Source: Bacteroidales bacterium
GTDB lineage: Bacteria > Bacteroidota > Bacteroidia > Bacteroidales > F082
Length of the DNA: 32,956 bases
Reading direction: 5' to 3'
NCBI GenBank assembly: GCA_017649945.1
Contig: JAGCFU010000019.1
Span: 1 to 32,956, forward strand
Shown: piece by piece, positions 7,122-14,549 of the stretch
Numbering within the stretch: the first letter of the stretch is position 1
Layout of the letters: each line of letters opens with the position of its first letter
The notes under the pieces: generated by a model
Told to the model about the DNA's origin: nothing
The model's database searches: none
Seen by the model: only the letters and a program-made list of their open reading frames with translations
Program-made: the position numbers and the translations under genes

Positions 7122-7814
7122 ATGAAAAACATTAATATTCTAACAAAATTAACACTTTTTGTTGCCATACTATTAATATGTGTCGGCAACGTCTATGCTC
7201 AAGACCACAGCAAAGCTAAAAAGCATCCGTCAAAGACGGAGGTTGTTTTAAGCACAAATCTTCAGACAAGCAAAGGTTACGATTCGGAGCAGGCGGCATA
7301 CAAAGCGGCATTGCGAGAGGCGCAACGCGCATATCCGGAGATGAATGTGGAAATAAGAGACATGAGACAAGGCGATTTGAAGGTTAACCAAGGCGGTTCG
7401 GTATCATATTGCTACAGATACACTATTGTGGAGGTGCCGAGTGTCTTGTCGAAAAAACTGTACGATGCCATCACAAAAGCAACAAAGGATATTGAAGAAG
7501 GCAACCGTTTCGCTTTGGATAACATTTCTGTTAAGGACGACAACGTCGATAAAGAGAAAACCAAAGGCGAAATTGTGGATTTGCTTTTGAAAAAAGGCTA
7601 CAAAGTGGTGGCTAAAGAGCATCTTGCAAAGCTTTACAAAGAGCAGCAAGGTCAGCAGAGCGGCATCTACAACGAGGAAACCATAGTCGAGAGCAACAAA
7701 TTTACAGCAGTCGGCTATTACCTCAATGTTCGCATCACCGAGGAGTATGTCCAAGTGCAAGTCGTCAACGTCAGCACTGGCGAGTTTGAAGGGAATGTGA
7801 CAGAGAATCTTTAG
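7122..7814 (+). CDS. Secreted protein with CsgG/FlgO-like C-terminal half, copy 2
   Basis: 230-aa paralogue of the preceding gene with a signal peptide ending near NVYAQ. It shares KKLYDAITKATKDIEEGNR, KGYKVVAKEHLAKLYKEQ, QQSGIYNEE, TAVGYYLNVR and VQVVNVSTGEFEGNVTE with copy 1. The N-terminal mature part contains DSEQAAYKAALREAQRAYP, a helix also weakly visible in copy 1. It starts 4 nt after the stop of copy 1, so the two are co-translated in effect. Its codons are clearly richer in G and C than those of copy 1, which is odd for adjacent duplicates. It ends at a shared bidirectional hairpin. No enzymatic motif is visible. Confidence 0.8.
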   Translation: MKNINILTKLTLFVAILLICVGNVYAQDHSKAKKHPSKTEVVLSTNLQTSKGYDSEQAAYKAALREAQRAYPEMNVEIRDMRQGDLKVNQGGSVSYCYRYTIVEVPSVLSKKLYDAITKATKDIEEGNRFALDNISVKDDNVDKEKTKGEIVDLLLKKGYKVVAKEHLAKLYKEQQGQQSGIYNEETIVESNKFTAVGYYLNVRITEEYVQVQVVNVSTGEFEGNVTENL

Positions 7815-7836
7815 GCTTTTGAAGTTTGAACTTAAT

Positions 7837-7884
7837 CAATATTCCAATATGGAAAAATATTCAAAAAACCATATTGGAATATTG
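7837..7884. repeat. 48-bp palindromic repeat, copy 1, also a bidirectional terminator
   Basis: Arms 7834-7852 and 7869-7887 are perfectly complementary over 19 bp with an A-rich 16-nt loop. The 48 bp at 7837-7884 align without gaps to the 48 bp at 9125-9172 on the other side of the ATPase gene. It lies between convergent genes, so it probably ends both transcripts. Confidence 0.85.
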
Positions 7885-7886
7885 AT

Positions 7887-9089
7887 TTAATACAGAAATC
7901 CGAACAACCACAGAGGAATCTTGTTGCCTCGGCCGAATTCGACATCATCGATGGCCAAATAACTGTCGGGAATGCCCTTGATTTGCTCGAACGATTTGTC
8001 GGCACCGCCAACTTCGATGGTGTATTTGCCGTCAATCAGGAAGTCGCCTTTTTTAACAGAGTTTAATTCATGCGTTATGCCTATCTGGTTGTTGAAGAAA
8101 GTCTCCCTTATTGTTCCAATTTCAGGGAAACGGTTGTAGGCGTACATGAGGTTTGTGTTGTTGAGGAACAATTTGTCGGGTGCCGACATCTGTTTAATAG
8201 CTTTCGTGCGGTTCTTGAGCTGGCTCAATAATGCGCCTTTTTCCAATAAATCCAACAATTTCAAACCTTGCTCACGACTCGTCTCAAGTTGTCCGTACAA
8301 ATCTTCCATTTTGGGAACGAAAGGCACTTGTAATGCAATGATTCCCAATAGTTTTTTGAGCTTTTGAACGGTTGCAAACTCTACATTTTCAACTGCAGGT
8401 ATATCCATTTCGATTGTCTGTTGCACAACTTCAAGGAGTTTTGCATGAAAACCATCCAAATCCTCTTTGTAGAAAGGATAATATCCATATTTGCAATAGT
8501 TTTCAAAATAAGGAAGAATATGGATTTTGTCAGCGATTTCTGTTGCAATCTGAATGTGGTTTTTTAGAATGTCATCAAGTGACAATTTGTCAAATTGCAA
8601 GGCGTTTTCGAACATAAGATATTCGCGGAATGACAATCCGTTCATGGTGTACATGGCAACTCTGCGCGACAAGTCTCCTTCGCCTTTGTCAAGTTTAAGC
8701 ATTGAGCTGCCTGTAAAAACGACATTCATCGTAGGGTAGTCGTCGTAAATGTTCTTGATATATGTCTGCCAATGCTCGTATTTGTGAACCTCATCCAAAA
8801 ACAAATGTGTTCCGCCATGAGTGTAATGGTATTCCACAAGGTCGGCAAGGCTGTTATTGGCAAACCACATGTTGTCCAACGACACATACAAAACTTTGCT
8901 GTCGTCGGGAAACGTTTCTTTGATATGCTGCTTCAGCAATGTCGATTTCCCTACACCTTTAGGTCCTTTTATGCCGATAATTCTGGCGTTCCAGTTGATG
9001 GTGCTGTGCAAGTTTCTCTTAAAATCCATGCTCACCTGCGAAACGTTGCGGTGTGAGTTGCGATACAAAATTTCAGGATTGACACTCAT
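7887..9089 (-). CDS. AAA-family ATPase with DUF4143-like C-terminus
   Basis: 400-aa P-loop protein of the AAA_14/DUF4143 group common in Bacteroidota. Walker A is GPKGVGKSTLLKQ, Walker B is HLFLDEVHKYEHW, and VVFTGSSML is a sensor-1-like strand. The C-terminal half has the DUF4143 features: LLDLLEKGALLSQL, KLFLNNTNLMYA, RETFFNNQI and a terminal nuclease-like strand pair (GDFLIDGKYTIEVGG). I chose the ATG at 9089 because the promoter box at 9112-9119 would start transcription downstream of the more distal in-frame ATG at 9122. The cellular role of the family is unsettled. The gene stands alone between two related 48-bp palindromes, which suggests a cassette or autoregulation. Confidence 0.9.
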   Translation of the reverse strand: MSVNPEILYRNSHRNVSQVSMDFKRNLHSTINWNARIIGIKGPKGVGKSTLLKQHIKETFPDDSKVLYVSLDNMWFANNSLADLVEYHYTHGGTHLFLDEVHKYEHWQTYIKNIYDDYPTMNVVFTGSSMLKLDKGEGDLSRRVAMYTMNGLSFREYLMFENALQFDKLSLDDILKNHIQIATEIADKIHILPYFENYCKYGYYPFYKEDLDGFHAKLLEVVQQTIEMDIPAVENVEFATVQKLKKLLGIIALQVPFVPKMEDLYGQLETSREQGLKLLDLLEKGALLSQLKNRTKAIKQMSAPDKLFLNNTNLMYAYNRFPEIGTIRETFFNNQIGITHELNSVKKGDFLIDGKYTIEVGGADKSFEQIKGIPDSYLAIDDVEFGRGNKIPLWLFGFLY

Positions 9090-9111
9090 ATTAACTTGTG
9101 TTTTTACGCTG

Positions 9112-9119
9112 CAAAGATA
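9112..9119 (-). promoter_or_regulatory. Minus-strand -7 box for the ATPase gene
   Basis: TATCTTTG on the minus strand, preceded by a T-run and G (TTTTG). It lies about 22 nt upstream of the ATG at 9089. The adjacent palindrome at 9125-9172 covers the -33 region. Confidence 0.75.
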
Positions 9120-9124
9120 CAAAA

Positions 9125-9172
9125 CAATATTGAAATATGGAAAAAATTGTTAAAAAAAATATTAGAATATTG
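9125..9172. repeat. 48-bp palindromic repeat, copy 2, over the ATPase promoter
   Basis: An AT-rich inverted repeat (outer arms CAATATT and AATATTG) that aligns end to end with 7837-7884, with most differences in the loop and inner arms. It occupies the upstream half of the ATPase promoter, so it could be an operator. Confidence 0.75.
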
Positions 9173-9192
9173 TTTTTGACTAAAAATTACAT

Positions 9193-9229
9193 AAAAATCG
9201 GTGAATAAACATGATATTCACCGATTTTT
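9193..9229 (-). terminator. Hairpin terminator between osmC and the ATPase promoter
   Basis: A perfect 15-bp stem (9193-9207 with 9215-9229) with a 7-nt loop and A/T flanks; on the minus strand it is followed by a T-rich run. It ends the protease-osmC transcript. Confidence 0.75.
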
Positions 9230-9261
9230 GAAGTTTTAAAGATTTCTCCATTCCGCTTCGC

Positions 9262-9308
9262 TCCAGTCGAAATGACAGGAGAGGAAAGTTCCTGTCGAAG
9301 TGACTGGA
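9262..9308 (-). repeat. Interrupted inverted repeat abutting osmC
   Basis: TCCAGTC/GACTGGA and GACAGGA/TCCTGTC form two 7-bp stems separated by a 5x5 internal loop (GAAAT against GAAGT), with a 9-nt terminal loop. It starts right after the osmC stop. The neighbouring CATTCCGCTTCGCTCC stretch (9249-9264) is of a kind that recurs between genes in Bacteroidota genomes. It may act as the first osmC terminator or as an RNA 3'-end structure. Confidence 0.65.
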
Positions 9309-9713
9309 TTAGAAATTCATCGTGAGATTAACCTTTACCTCCGGATGCAACGATTTCCCGACCGGGCAGGTGTCAGCAGCCCTCTTGAGCATCGCTTTCT
9401 GGGCGTCGGTGTAGTCGCTCTTCGGGAATGTAATCACAATATCGATTTGTCCGATGCGGCGTGGGTCGGCGGCCATGGTTTTCGTTATCTCATAGGTTGC
9501 ACCGTCGATGTTGAAGCCCTTGCTCTGTGCGGTGATTCCCATGATGGTAATCATGCAGCCTGCTAATGCGGCACAAGCCAAATCGGTAGGAGAGAAGGCC
9601 TCACCTTTGCCGTGGTTATCTGTCGGAGCGTCGGTGATGATGGTGTTTCCCGACTGCAGATGCGTCATCTCGTTGCGCAAGTTTCCTTTGTATGTCCCTT
9701 TTATTGTTGCCAT
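9309..9713 (-). CDS. OsmC/Ohr-family redox protein
   Basis: 134-aa OsmC-fold protein. The paired redox cysteines are Cys53 (ALAGCMITIMG, preceded by FSPTDL) and Cys116 (DTCPVGKSL), the positions used to reduce hydroperoxides in this family. Full length for the short OsmC/YhfA group. The gene starts only 2 nt after the stop of the upstream protease gene, so it is probably translated by coupling with it; it has no promoter of its own. The natural substrate cannot be deduced from sequence. Two hairpins follow its stop. Confidence 0.93.
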   Translation of the reverse strand: MATIKGTYKGNLRNEMTHLQSGNTIITDAPTDNHGKGEAFSPTDLACAALAGCMITIMGITAQSKGFNIDGATYEITKTMAADPRRIGQIDIVITFPKSDYTDAQKAMLKRAADTCPVGKSLHPEVKVNLTMNF

Positions 9714-9715
9714 AA

Positions 9716-11719
9716 TTACTTTCTTACGTTAACTTTTTCTGTTTTAATTCCGTTCTCTGTCTCAATTCTCACCATGTAGATTCCTGATTCGAAGCCGCTC
9801 AAATCGATGTTGGCGTTGTCGGTTGCGGTAGTTTCAATCACCTTCTGACCAAGCATGTTCATAACGCTGATTGTCATCGTACCTGTGCGTTCGATGTTGA
9901 CAATGCCATCGGTAGGGTTAGGGTAGAGGCTAACGTTGTTTTCGCTGACTTCTGCAACTGAAGTGTGCTCGCATTGGTTGTCGTATGTCAGGAAGATGCC
10001 GTCGCTAAGCTCGCCTGAAGTGTAGAGAATCTCGTCGTCAGTGTTTTTGATGACGAAAGCGCACTCATAGTCGGTGTCGTAGCCTTCGCTGTTGTGATAC
10101 CAGCCGTGGTTCCAGATGAAGTTGAGGTTGCCTTTCAAAAGCGGCATCACTATTGTCTGTTCGCTGCCTTCTTCCATGGTGATGATGGCGATGCGCTGTC
10201 CGTTTTCATCTGTCACGCTGATGGCCGCACCTTTCCAACCATTGCCGCCTTCGTCGGTGAGTTCGAAAACGATGTCGCATTTGTCGCCGACAAGAATTTT
10301 AGCATAGGCTCTCTTGTTGAAACCGAATTCATTTTCAGCGATAATAGAATATTGGTAAAGTCCGGCATCAAGGTTCATGTCGTTGATTACCAGTCTTGAG
10401 CCTTTCACTCCTTCTGTTTGGAAAATAACTTCTCCGTCGCGATAAACATAAACTGTGAAGTCGCCCAGAGGCTCGCCGTTGAGGTTGTTCTCAGGATTGG
10501 TCCAGCTGATGCTTACGCTTGTCATATCGTCGTTCTCAACCACGTCAAAGTCTGTTATTGCTTCAGGACGGTTCAGATATTCCGGTGAGTTCGGGATGAT
10601 ATGGCCTGTAAAGCCCGACAGGGTGTTGAAAGCGTATTTTGTGGTGTTGACTGCTCCGATAGGGCACCATGCGTCGTCTTTGCCGCTCCAGCCCCAGTTG
10701 AAGTGGAAGTAGTCGTTCTCGTCGTAGCCGTCGCACACGAAGGCGTGGCCGCCCTGCCAGTTGTCGTCCTGACCGCTGTAATACAACGGGATGTTTTCAT
10801 CGAGACCGCCGTCTTTCAGCATCTGAATCCATTCTTCGTTTGTGTAGCCGCCCCCGGCCCACCAGTTGTCGTTGGTGATATGGTCGTCGCAGTTAAATCT
10901 GAAATAGTTGCGCAAAGCATCCGGCACATCGTCGGAGTAGGCGCCGCTGCCACTGCCGCTGTATTGCATGTCGACAGAGATGCCGCAATGATGCAGGAAC
11001 TGAGCGATATAGAAATAATCCTCTTCAGTGCTCAACGAATCCAATGCGTTAGGCATAAGCTCAAAATGATATTCTGTCTCACCGAAGTTGGCGGTCTGCT
11101 GCTCGTAACCTTCAGGATAATAGGTGTAAGAACCTGTTCCGACAGGTGGCCAGTTGTAGAATTTCATCACCTGACCCATTGCTGTGGCGACGCAGCCTGC
11201 ATAGACACGACCGCCGCTGCCTTCCTCATCTTCCGGACATTGGCTGTTGTAAGGCCAGTTCTGGTTCCAGATGGTCTCGCATATAGGTCCGACCACCGCG
11301 CGGTTGCTTCTGCCTTGTTTTATGAAACCTGTTGCGGCAACTGATTCCCACTCGGCTGTGATGTCGTCGGTAGCCTCGAGGTTGTTGTCTCTGATGTATT
11401 GAATCTCACGGCAGAAGGTATTGAGCGTGAACTCAAATCCGTCTGAAACATTGTTTGGATCGAAGCTTCCTGTTGTGGAATAAGCTAAAATAGGCTTCAC
11501 ACGGTCGTCGCCGGCTACGATGACGAACCCGTTGTTGCCATTTGCGTTAAATGCGTAATAATCAACGGCGTTGCGTGTCGCTGATGTGTGAACAAGGTTA
11601 AGCTGGGCGTTCAAAAAACGCTGTCCGAGCTGCTGTGCGCGTTGAGCGTCGACTGGTCCTGCGAAGATTTTGCCAACGGTCAAGGCAAAAACAGCAATGA
11701 ATAATAAAGTCTTTTTCAT
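9716..11719 (-). CDS. C10-family (streptopain-like) cysteine protease with T9SS sorting tail
   Basis: 667-aa secreted protease. A signal peptide ends near IFAGP; a Spi-type propeptide follows (residues ~22-130, with GFVIVAGDDRVKPILAYS). The catalytic domain has the nucleophile Cys176 in GRVYAGCVATAMGQVMKF, His324 in GGHAFVCDGY, and the NWGWSG motif (Asn340). After it come a fibronectin-like domain (~393-475), a second beta domain (~480-580), and a C-terminal type A sorting domain (VSLYPNPTDGIVNI... to KVNVRK), which marks export by the type IX system. The family includes SpeB, interpain and periodontain. I infer surface or secreted proteolysis, but the peptide specificity is unknown. Promoter at 11757-11764; osmC follows on the same transcript. 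Confidence 0.94.
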   Translation of the reverse strand: MKKTLLFIAVFALTVGKIFAGPVDAQRAQQLGQRFLNAQLNLVHTSATRNAVDYYAFNANGNNGFVIVAGDDRVKPILAYSTTGSFDPNNVSDGFEFTLNTFCREIQYIRDNNLEATDDITAEWESVAATGFIKQGRSNRAVVGPICETIWNQNWPYNSQCPEDEEGSGGRVYAGCVATAMGQVMKFYNWPPVGTGSYTYYPEGYEQQTANFGETEYHFELMPNALDSLSTEEDYFYIAQFLHHCGISVDMQYSGSGSGAYSDDVPDALRNYFRFNCDDHITNDNWWAGGGYTNEEWIQMLKDGGLDENIPLYYSGQDDNWQGGHAFVCDGYDENDYFHFNWGWSGKDDAWCPIGAVNTTKYAFNTLSGFTGHIIPNSPEYLNRPEAITDFDVVENDDMTSVSISWTNPENNLNGEPLGDFTVYVYRDGEVIFQTEGVKGSRLVINDMNLDAGLYQYSIIAENEFGFNKRAYAKILVGDKCDIVFELTDEGGNGWKGAAISVTDENGQRIAIITMEEGSEQTIVMPLLKGNLNFIWNHGWYHNSEGYDTDYECAFVIKNTDDEILYTSGELSDGIFLTYDNQCEHTSVAEVSENNVSLYPNPTDGIVNIERTGTMTISVMNMLGQKVIETTATDNANIDLSGFESGIYMVRIETENGIKTEKVNVRK

Positions 11720-11756
11720 TTTAATGTGTATTACATGATTAATTTTTTCTAATCTG

Positions 11757-11764
11757 CAAAAATA
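11757..11764 (-). promoter_or_regulatory. Minus-strand -7 box for the C10 protease
   Basis: TATTTTTG followed by CAG on the minus strand, 37 nt before the ATG at 11719. It lies back to back with the promoter at 11777, only 12 nt apart. Confidence 0.7.
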
Positions 11765-11776
11765 GTAGTTTTTTTG

Positions 11777-11784
11777 TATCTTTG
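11777..11784 (+). promoter_or_regulatory. -7 box for the adhesin-like gene
   Basis: TATCTTTG preceded by seven T and G, followed by CACAC. It is divergent from the protease promoter, and the ATG lies 39 nt downstream. Confidence 0.75.
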
Positions 11785-11823
11785 CACACTTTTTTAATGT
11801 AAAATTAATTAAACATTTTTCAT

Positions 11824-14454
11824 ATGAGAAAACTTACACTGCTGTCTCTGATAGCCCTTTTATCTTTAGCTTTTAACATGAAAGCTCAAACCGGCGTGCA
11901 AAACTACGTCTCCGCTTCAGGTTACGTCATCTTCAACGCACCTTTTTATAATACAGGAACCGACGGCTATGCTTTCGATTTTGAAAACGACTATGTCGAA
12001 GGCCGCCTCATCGGCTGGAAAACCATCGACGCGGATGGCGACAGCTACAACTGGACACTTTCGCCGATAGGAGGGGGCTACGGTCACAACGGCTCCGACG
12101 GCGCAGTGTTCTCGTATTCATACAGTAATTATTCTGGCGCTTTGTCACCAAACAACTACCTCGTCTTACCGCAGCTGACGATAACTTCAAACAACCATTA
12201 CGTTTTGTTCTACGCCAGTGCCCTCGACGAGGCATATCCTGCCGACCATTTCGGACTGGCTGTATCCACAACAGGCACTAACGTTGCTGATTTCACCATG
12301 ATTCAGGAATGGACGATGACTGCTAAACAAGGTGGCTGGCATGAATATTCAGTGGATTTGAACAGTTATGTCGGACAGGATGTCTACATCGCTATCCGTC
12401 ATTTTAACAGCACCGACAATTTCTGCCTCGTTGTTGACGATGTCTTCGTAGGCTCGCAGACAAAAGATCCACTCACAAGTTGCAGCATTTCACTCGATGG
12501 CACAACGGTGGCAGCAAACGCGACGGGAACGCAATATCTGCTGAACACCAATGGCTTCGCAAACAACTCATCGCATAACACAACAGTTACAGCGACATAT
12601 CAGTCGGGCGCCACTTTGAGTAAGTCGACCGATTGGGTTTTCCGTGCAGGCGATGATTTTCAAGGTTCTCCAATAGGTCTGCAAGCCAATAGCGACGGAA
12701 ATTCTGTCAATCTCAGCTGGGAACTCCCGGTGATGAGCTCATCATATACCGTCGATGAACTTTTTTATGACTTCGCCGACACCACGATGTCGGACCTTAC
12801 GGTGATTGACGCTAACGGTGATGGTCTTAATTTTTACCCATGCACATATGGCGGATATGGTGCTGGCCCATGCCTCAGATCCAACTCATGGCAGGGAGAT
12901 CAGCTGAACCCTGACAATTATGCTGTGTTGCCAAGACTTATCGCATCGGAAAACACACTGCTCACATTTGTCGCGAGAGATTCTGATCAACCGGGTATTG
13001 CCCCCGATCCGGAACATTTCGGAATTGCCGTCTCAACTACCGACAATACCAATCCCGCCAGTTTCACCATGATACAGGAATGGAACAGTCAACATAATTA
13101 CACAGAATATAGTGTTGACCTTTCGGCTTACGCAGGACAACAGGTTTATGTCGCATTCCGCCATTTCAATACTACAGGCTCTACCTATTATCTTGTTATT
13201 GATAATATCTCGATTACCAATATAGAGGCACAAATCACACGTCCTGCCAAAGGCGCTCTAGTGTATGCCAACGGCGAACTTATCGCAATGCTGAATCATG
13301 GTGAGACGAGCTTTACTCATAATGTAAACCGTTATGAATCAGAGTATTGTATTCGTATTATCCAGGAAGGAAGTAAGACCGACGGCACTTATTTCGCACT
13401 CGCGGCACCTCAATGCGCCGGCGCTGAATTGGAATGCATCGCGCCTAAAAACCTCGCTGCAAGTTACGACGGACATCATGTCACTCTTTCATGGGAACGC
13501 GATATTTTCATTGATTTTGAAGACGACCCGCAGGGCTGGACATTCCTCGATGGTGACGGTGACAGCTATGTGTTCGGCATCTATTCCGCAGGTGGAATGG
13601 AACCAGGAGGAGCAGTCAACACTGCAGGCACCAACGCCTCTCTGACATCGTTCTCATACATCAACGGTCAAGGCGAGTTGACTCCTGACAACTACGCTTT
13701 CATGCCGCTCACCAAGATTCTTCCTGGTGCACGCCTTGAATTCTATGCCGCGGGTTATGACCCAAGCTATCCAGCTGAGACATTCGGCGTGGTCGTCGCT
13801 TCGTCAGATGGCATGAATATCAATATGTTACAGCAATGGACAACATCGCATCCTTATTCCAAATATTCTGTCGATTTGTCGGGATACGCAGGAGAGGAAG
13901 TGTTCATCGGTTTCCGTCATTTCTCGGCAGTTGCGGCATTCGCACTCTGTATCGACAACATCACTGTCACTAATGCTGTGTGGGCAGGAACGGTAAGCGA
14001 GACCATGCGATATAACATCTACCGTTCATTCGACGGGGTGAATTATACCATGATAGGCTGGGCCGACGGCGATGCAACGAGTTTCGACGACAACGACATC
14101 CAAAACGTCAACCAATATTATAAGGTGACGGCCATCAACACCGTTTCAGGTGGCCATATATGCGAATCAGCATATGCGATGTCAGTCGACGGTACACACG
14201 ATTACGTGTACGCGCAAACACTCGGCATCGTGGAAATCGACAGCAACGTCAGTATCTATCCGAACCCAACCGGCGGCATCGTTAACATCAACGCTGAAGG
14301 CGTCAGAAACATCGTGGCGATTAACGCCCTTGGACAAACAGTTTACGAAACCATTGAAAATCAAATTGATTTGTCGCGATTCGGAAAAGGATTATTCATG
14401 GTTCGTATCGAAACCGAAAACGGTTTCAGCGTGCAACGCATCATGGTAAGATAA
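11824..14454 (+). CDS. T9SS-exported protein with three cleaved-adhesin-like domains
   Basis: 876-aa secreted protein with a signal peptide ending near NMKAQ. Three tandem choice-of-anchor-J/cleaved-adhesin-like domains (~45-220, 310-480, 560-725) each show the same order: a 'DFENDxxxG'-like start, a calcium-type loop (IDADGDSYNW, IDANGDGLNF, LDGDGDSYVF), 'LSPNNYLVLPQL/LNPDNYAVLPRL/LTPDNYAFMPLT', 'HFGLAVSTT'-type and 'EYSVDLSxYxGQxVYIAxRHFN' strands. Fibronectin-like linkers lie between. A type A sorting domain (VSIYPNPTGGIVNI to RIMVR) ends the chain. These domains are known from gingipain and haemagglutinin adhesins of Porphyromonas. No protease domain is present, so binding to host or substrate is the inferred role. 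Divergent from the C10 protease, with which it may be co-regulated. Confidence 0.9.
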   Translation: MRKLTLLSLIALLSLAFNMKAQTGVQNYVSASGYVIFNAPFYNTGTDGYAFDFENDYVEGRLIGWKTIDADGDSYNWTLSPIGGGYGHNGSDGAVFSYSYSNYSGALSPNNYLVLPQLTITSNNHYVLFYASALDEAYPADHFGLAVSTTGTNVADFTMIQEWTMTAKQGGWHEYSVDLNSYVGQDVYIAIRHFNSTDNFCLVVDDVFVGSQTKDPLTSCSISLDGTTVAANATGTQYLLNTNGFANNSSHNTTVTATYQSGATLSKSTDWVFRAGDDFQGSPIGLQANSDGNSVNLSWELPVMSSSYTVDELFYDFADTTMSDLTVIDANGDGLNFYPCTYGGYGAGPCLRSNSWQGDQLNPDNYAVLPRLIASENTLLTFVARDSDQPGIAPDPEHFGIAVSTTDNTNPASFTMIQEWNSQHNYTEYSVDLSAYAGQQVYVAFRHFNTTGSTYYLVIDNISITNIEAQITRPAKGALVYANGELIAMLNHGETSFTHNVNRYESEYCIRIIQEGSKTDGTYFALAAPQCAGAELECIAPKNLAASYDGHHVTLSWERDIFIDFEDDPQGWTFLDGDGDSYVFGIYSAGGMEPGGAVNTAGTNASLTSFSYINGQGELTPDNYAFMPLTKILPGARLEFYAAGYDPSYPAETFGVVVASSDGMNINMLQQWTTSHPYSKYSVDLSGYAGEEVFIGFRHFSAVAAFALCIDNITVTNAVWAGTVSETMRYNIYRSFDGVNYTMIGWADGDATSFDDNDIQNVNQYYKVTAINTVSGGHICESAYAMSVDGTHDYVYAQTLGIVEIDSNVSIYPNPTGGIVNINAEGVRNIVAINALGQTVYETIENQIDLSRFGKGLFMVRIETENGFSVQRIMVR

Positions 14455-14468
14455 AATTTTTCAAAAAT

Positions 14469-14499
14469 TTTGTTTTTATTAAAATAATCCCTAATTTTG
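14469..14499 (+). promoter_or_regulatory. Promoter of nfnAB
   Basis: TTTG at 14469-14472 and TAATTTTG at 14492-14499 are 19 nt apart, the expected -33/-7 spacing. The ATG at 14550 is 50 nt downstream. A weak A/T-only hairpin (14453-14471) may end the preceding adhesin gene. Confidence 0.7.
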
Positions 14500-14526
14500 T
14501 AGTTCATTTTGAACACAATTTTAGGG
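14489..14526. promoter_or_regulatory. Operator-like inverted repeat over the nfnAB start site
   Basis: CCCTAA (14489-14494) matches TTAGGG (14521-14526), and GTTCA (14502-14506) matches TGAAC (14510-14514) inside it; TTGT and ACAA lie between. The symmetry is centred just downstream of the -7 box, where a repressor would block transcription. It does not match the Rex palindrome order. A 5'-UTR hairpin is the alternative. Confidence 0.45.
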
Positions 14527-14549
14527 ATTTAATTTAAAAAATTTATATT

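Noticed and set aside
10601-11344. A 247-codon open frame on the plus strand, antisense to the C10 protease.
   Set aside because: The minus strand there encodes the catalytic Cys and His motifs without interruption; the plus frame has no recognisable domain or promoter.
14453-14471. Terminator after the adhesin gene.
   Set aside because: The stem consists only of A-T pairs and overlaps the -33 element of the next promoter; too weak to list.
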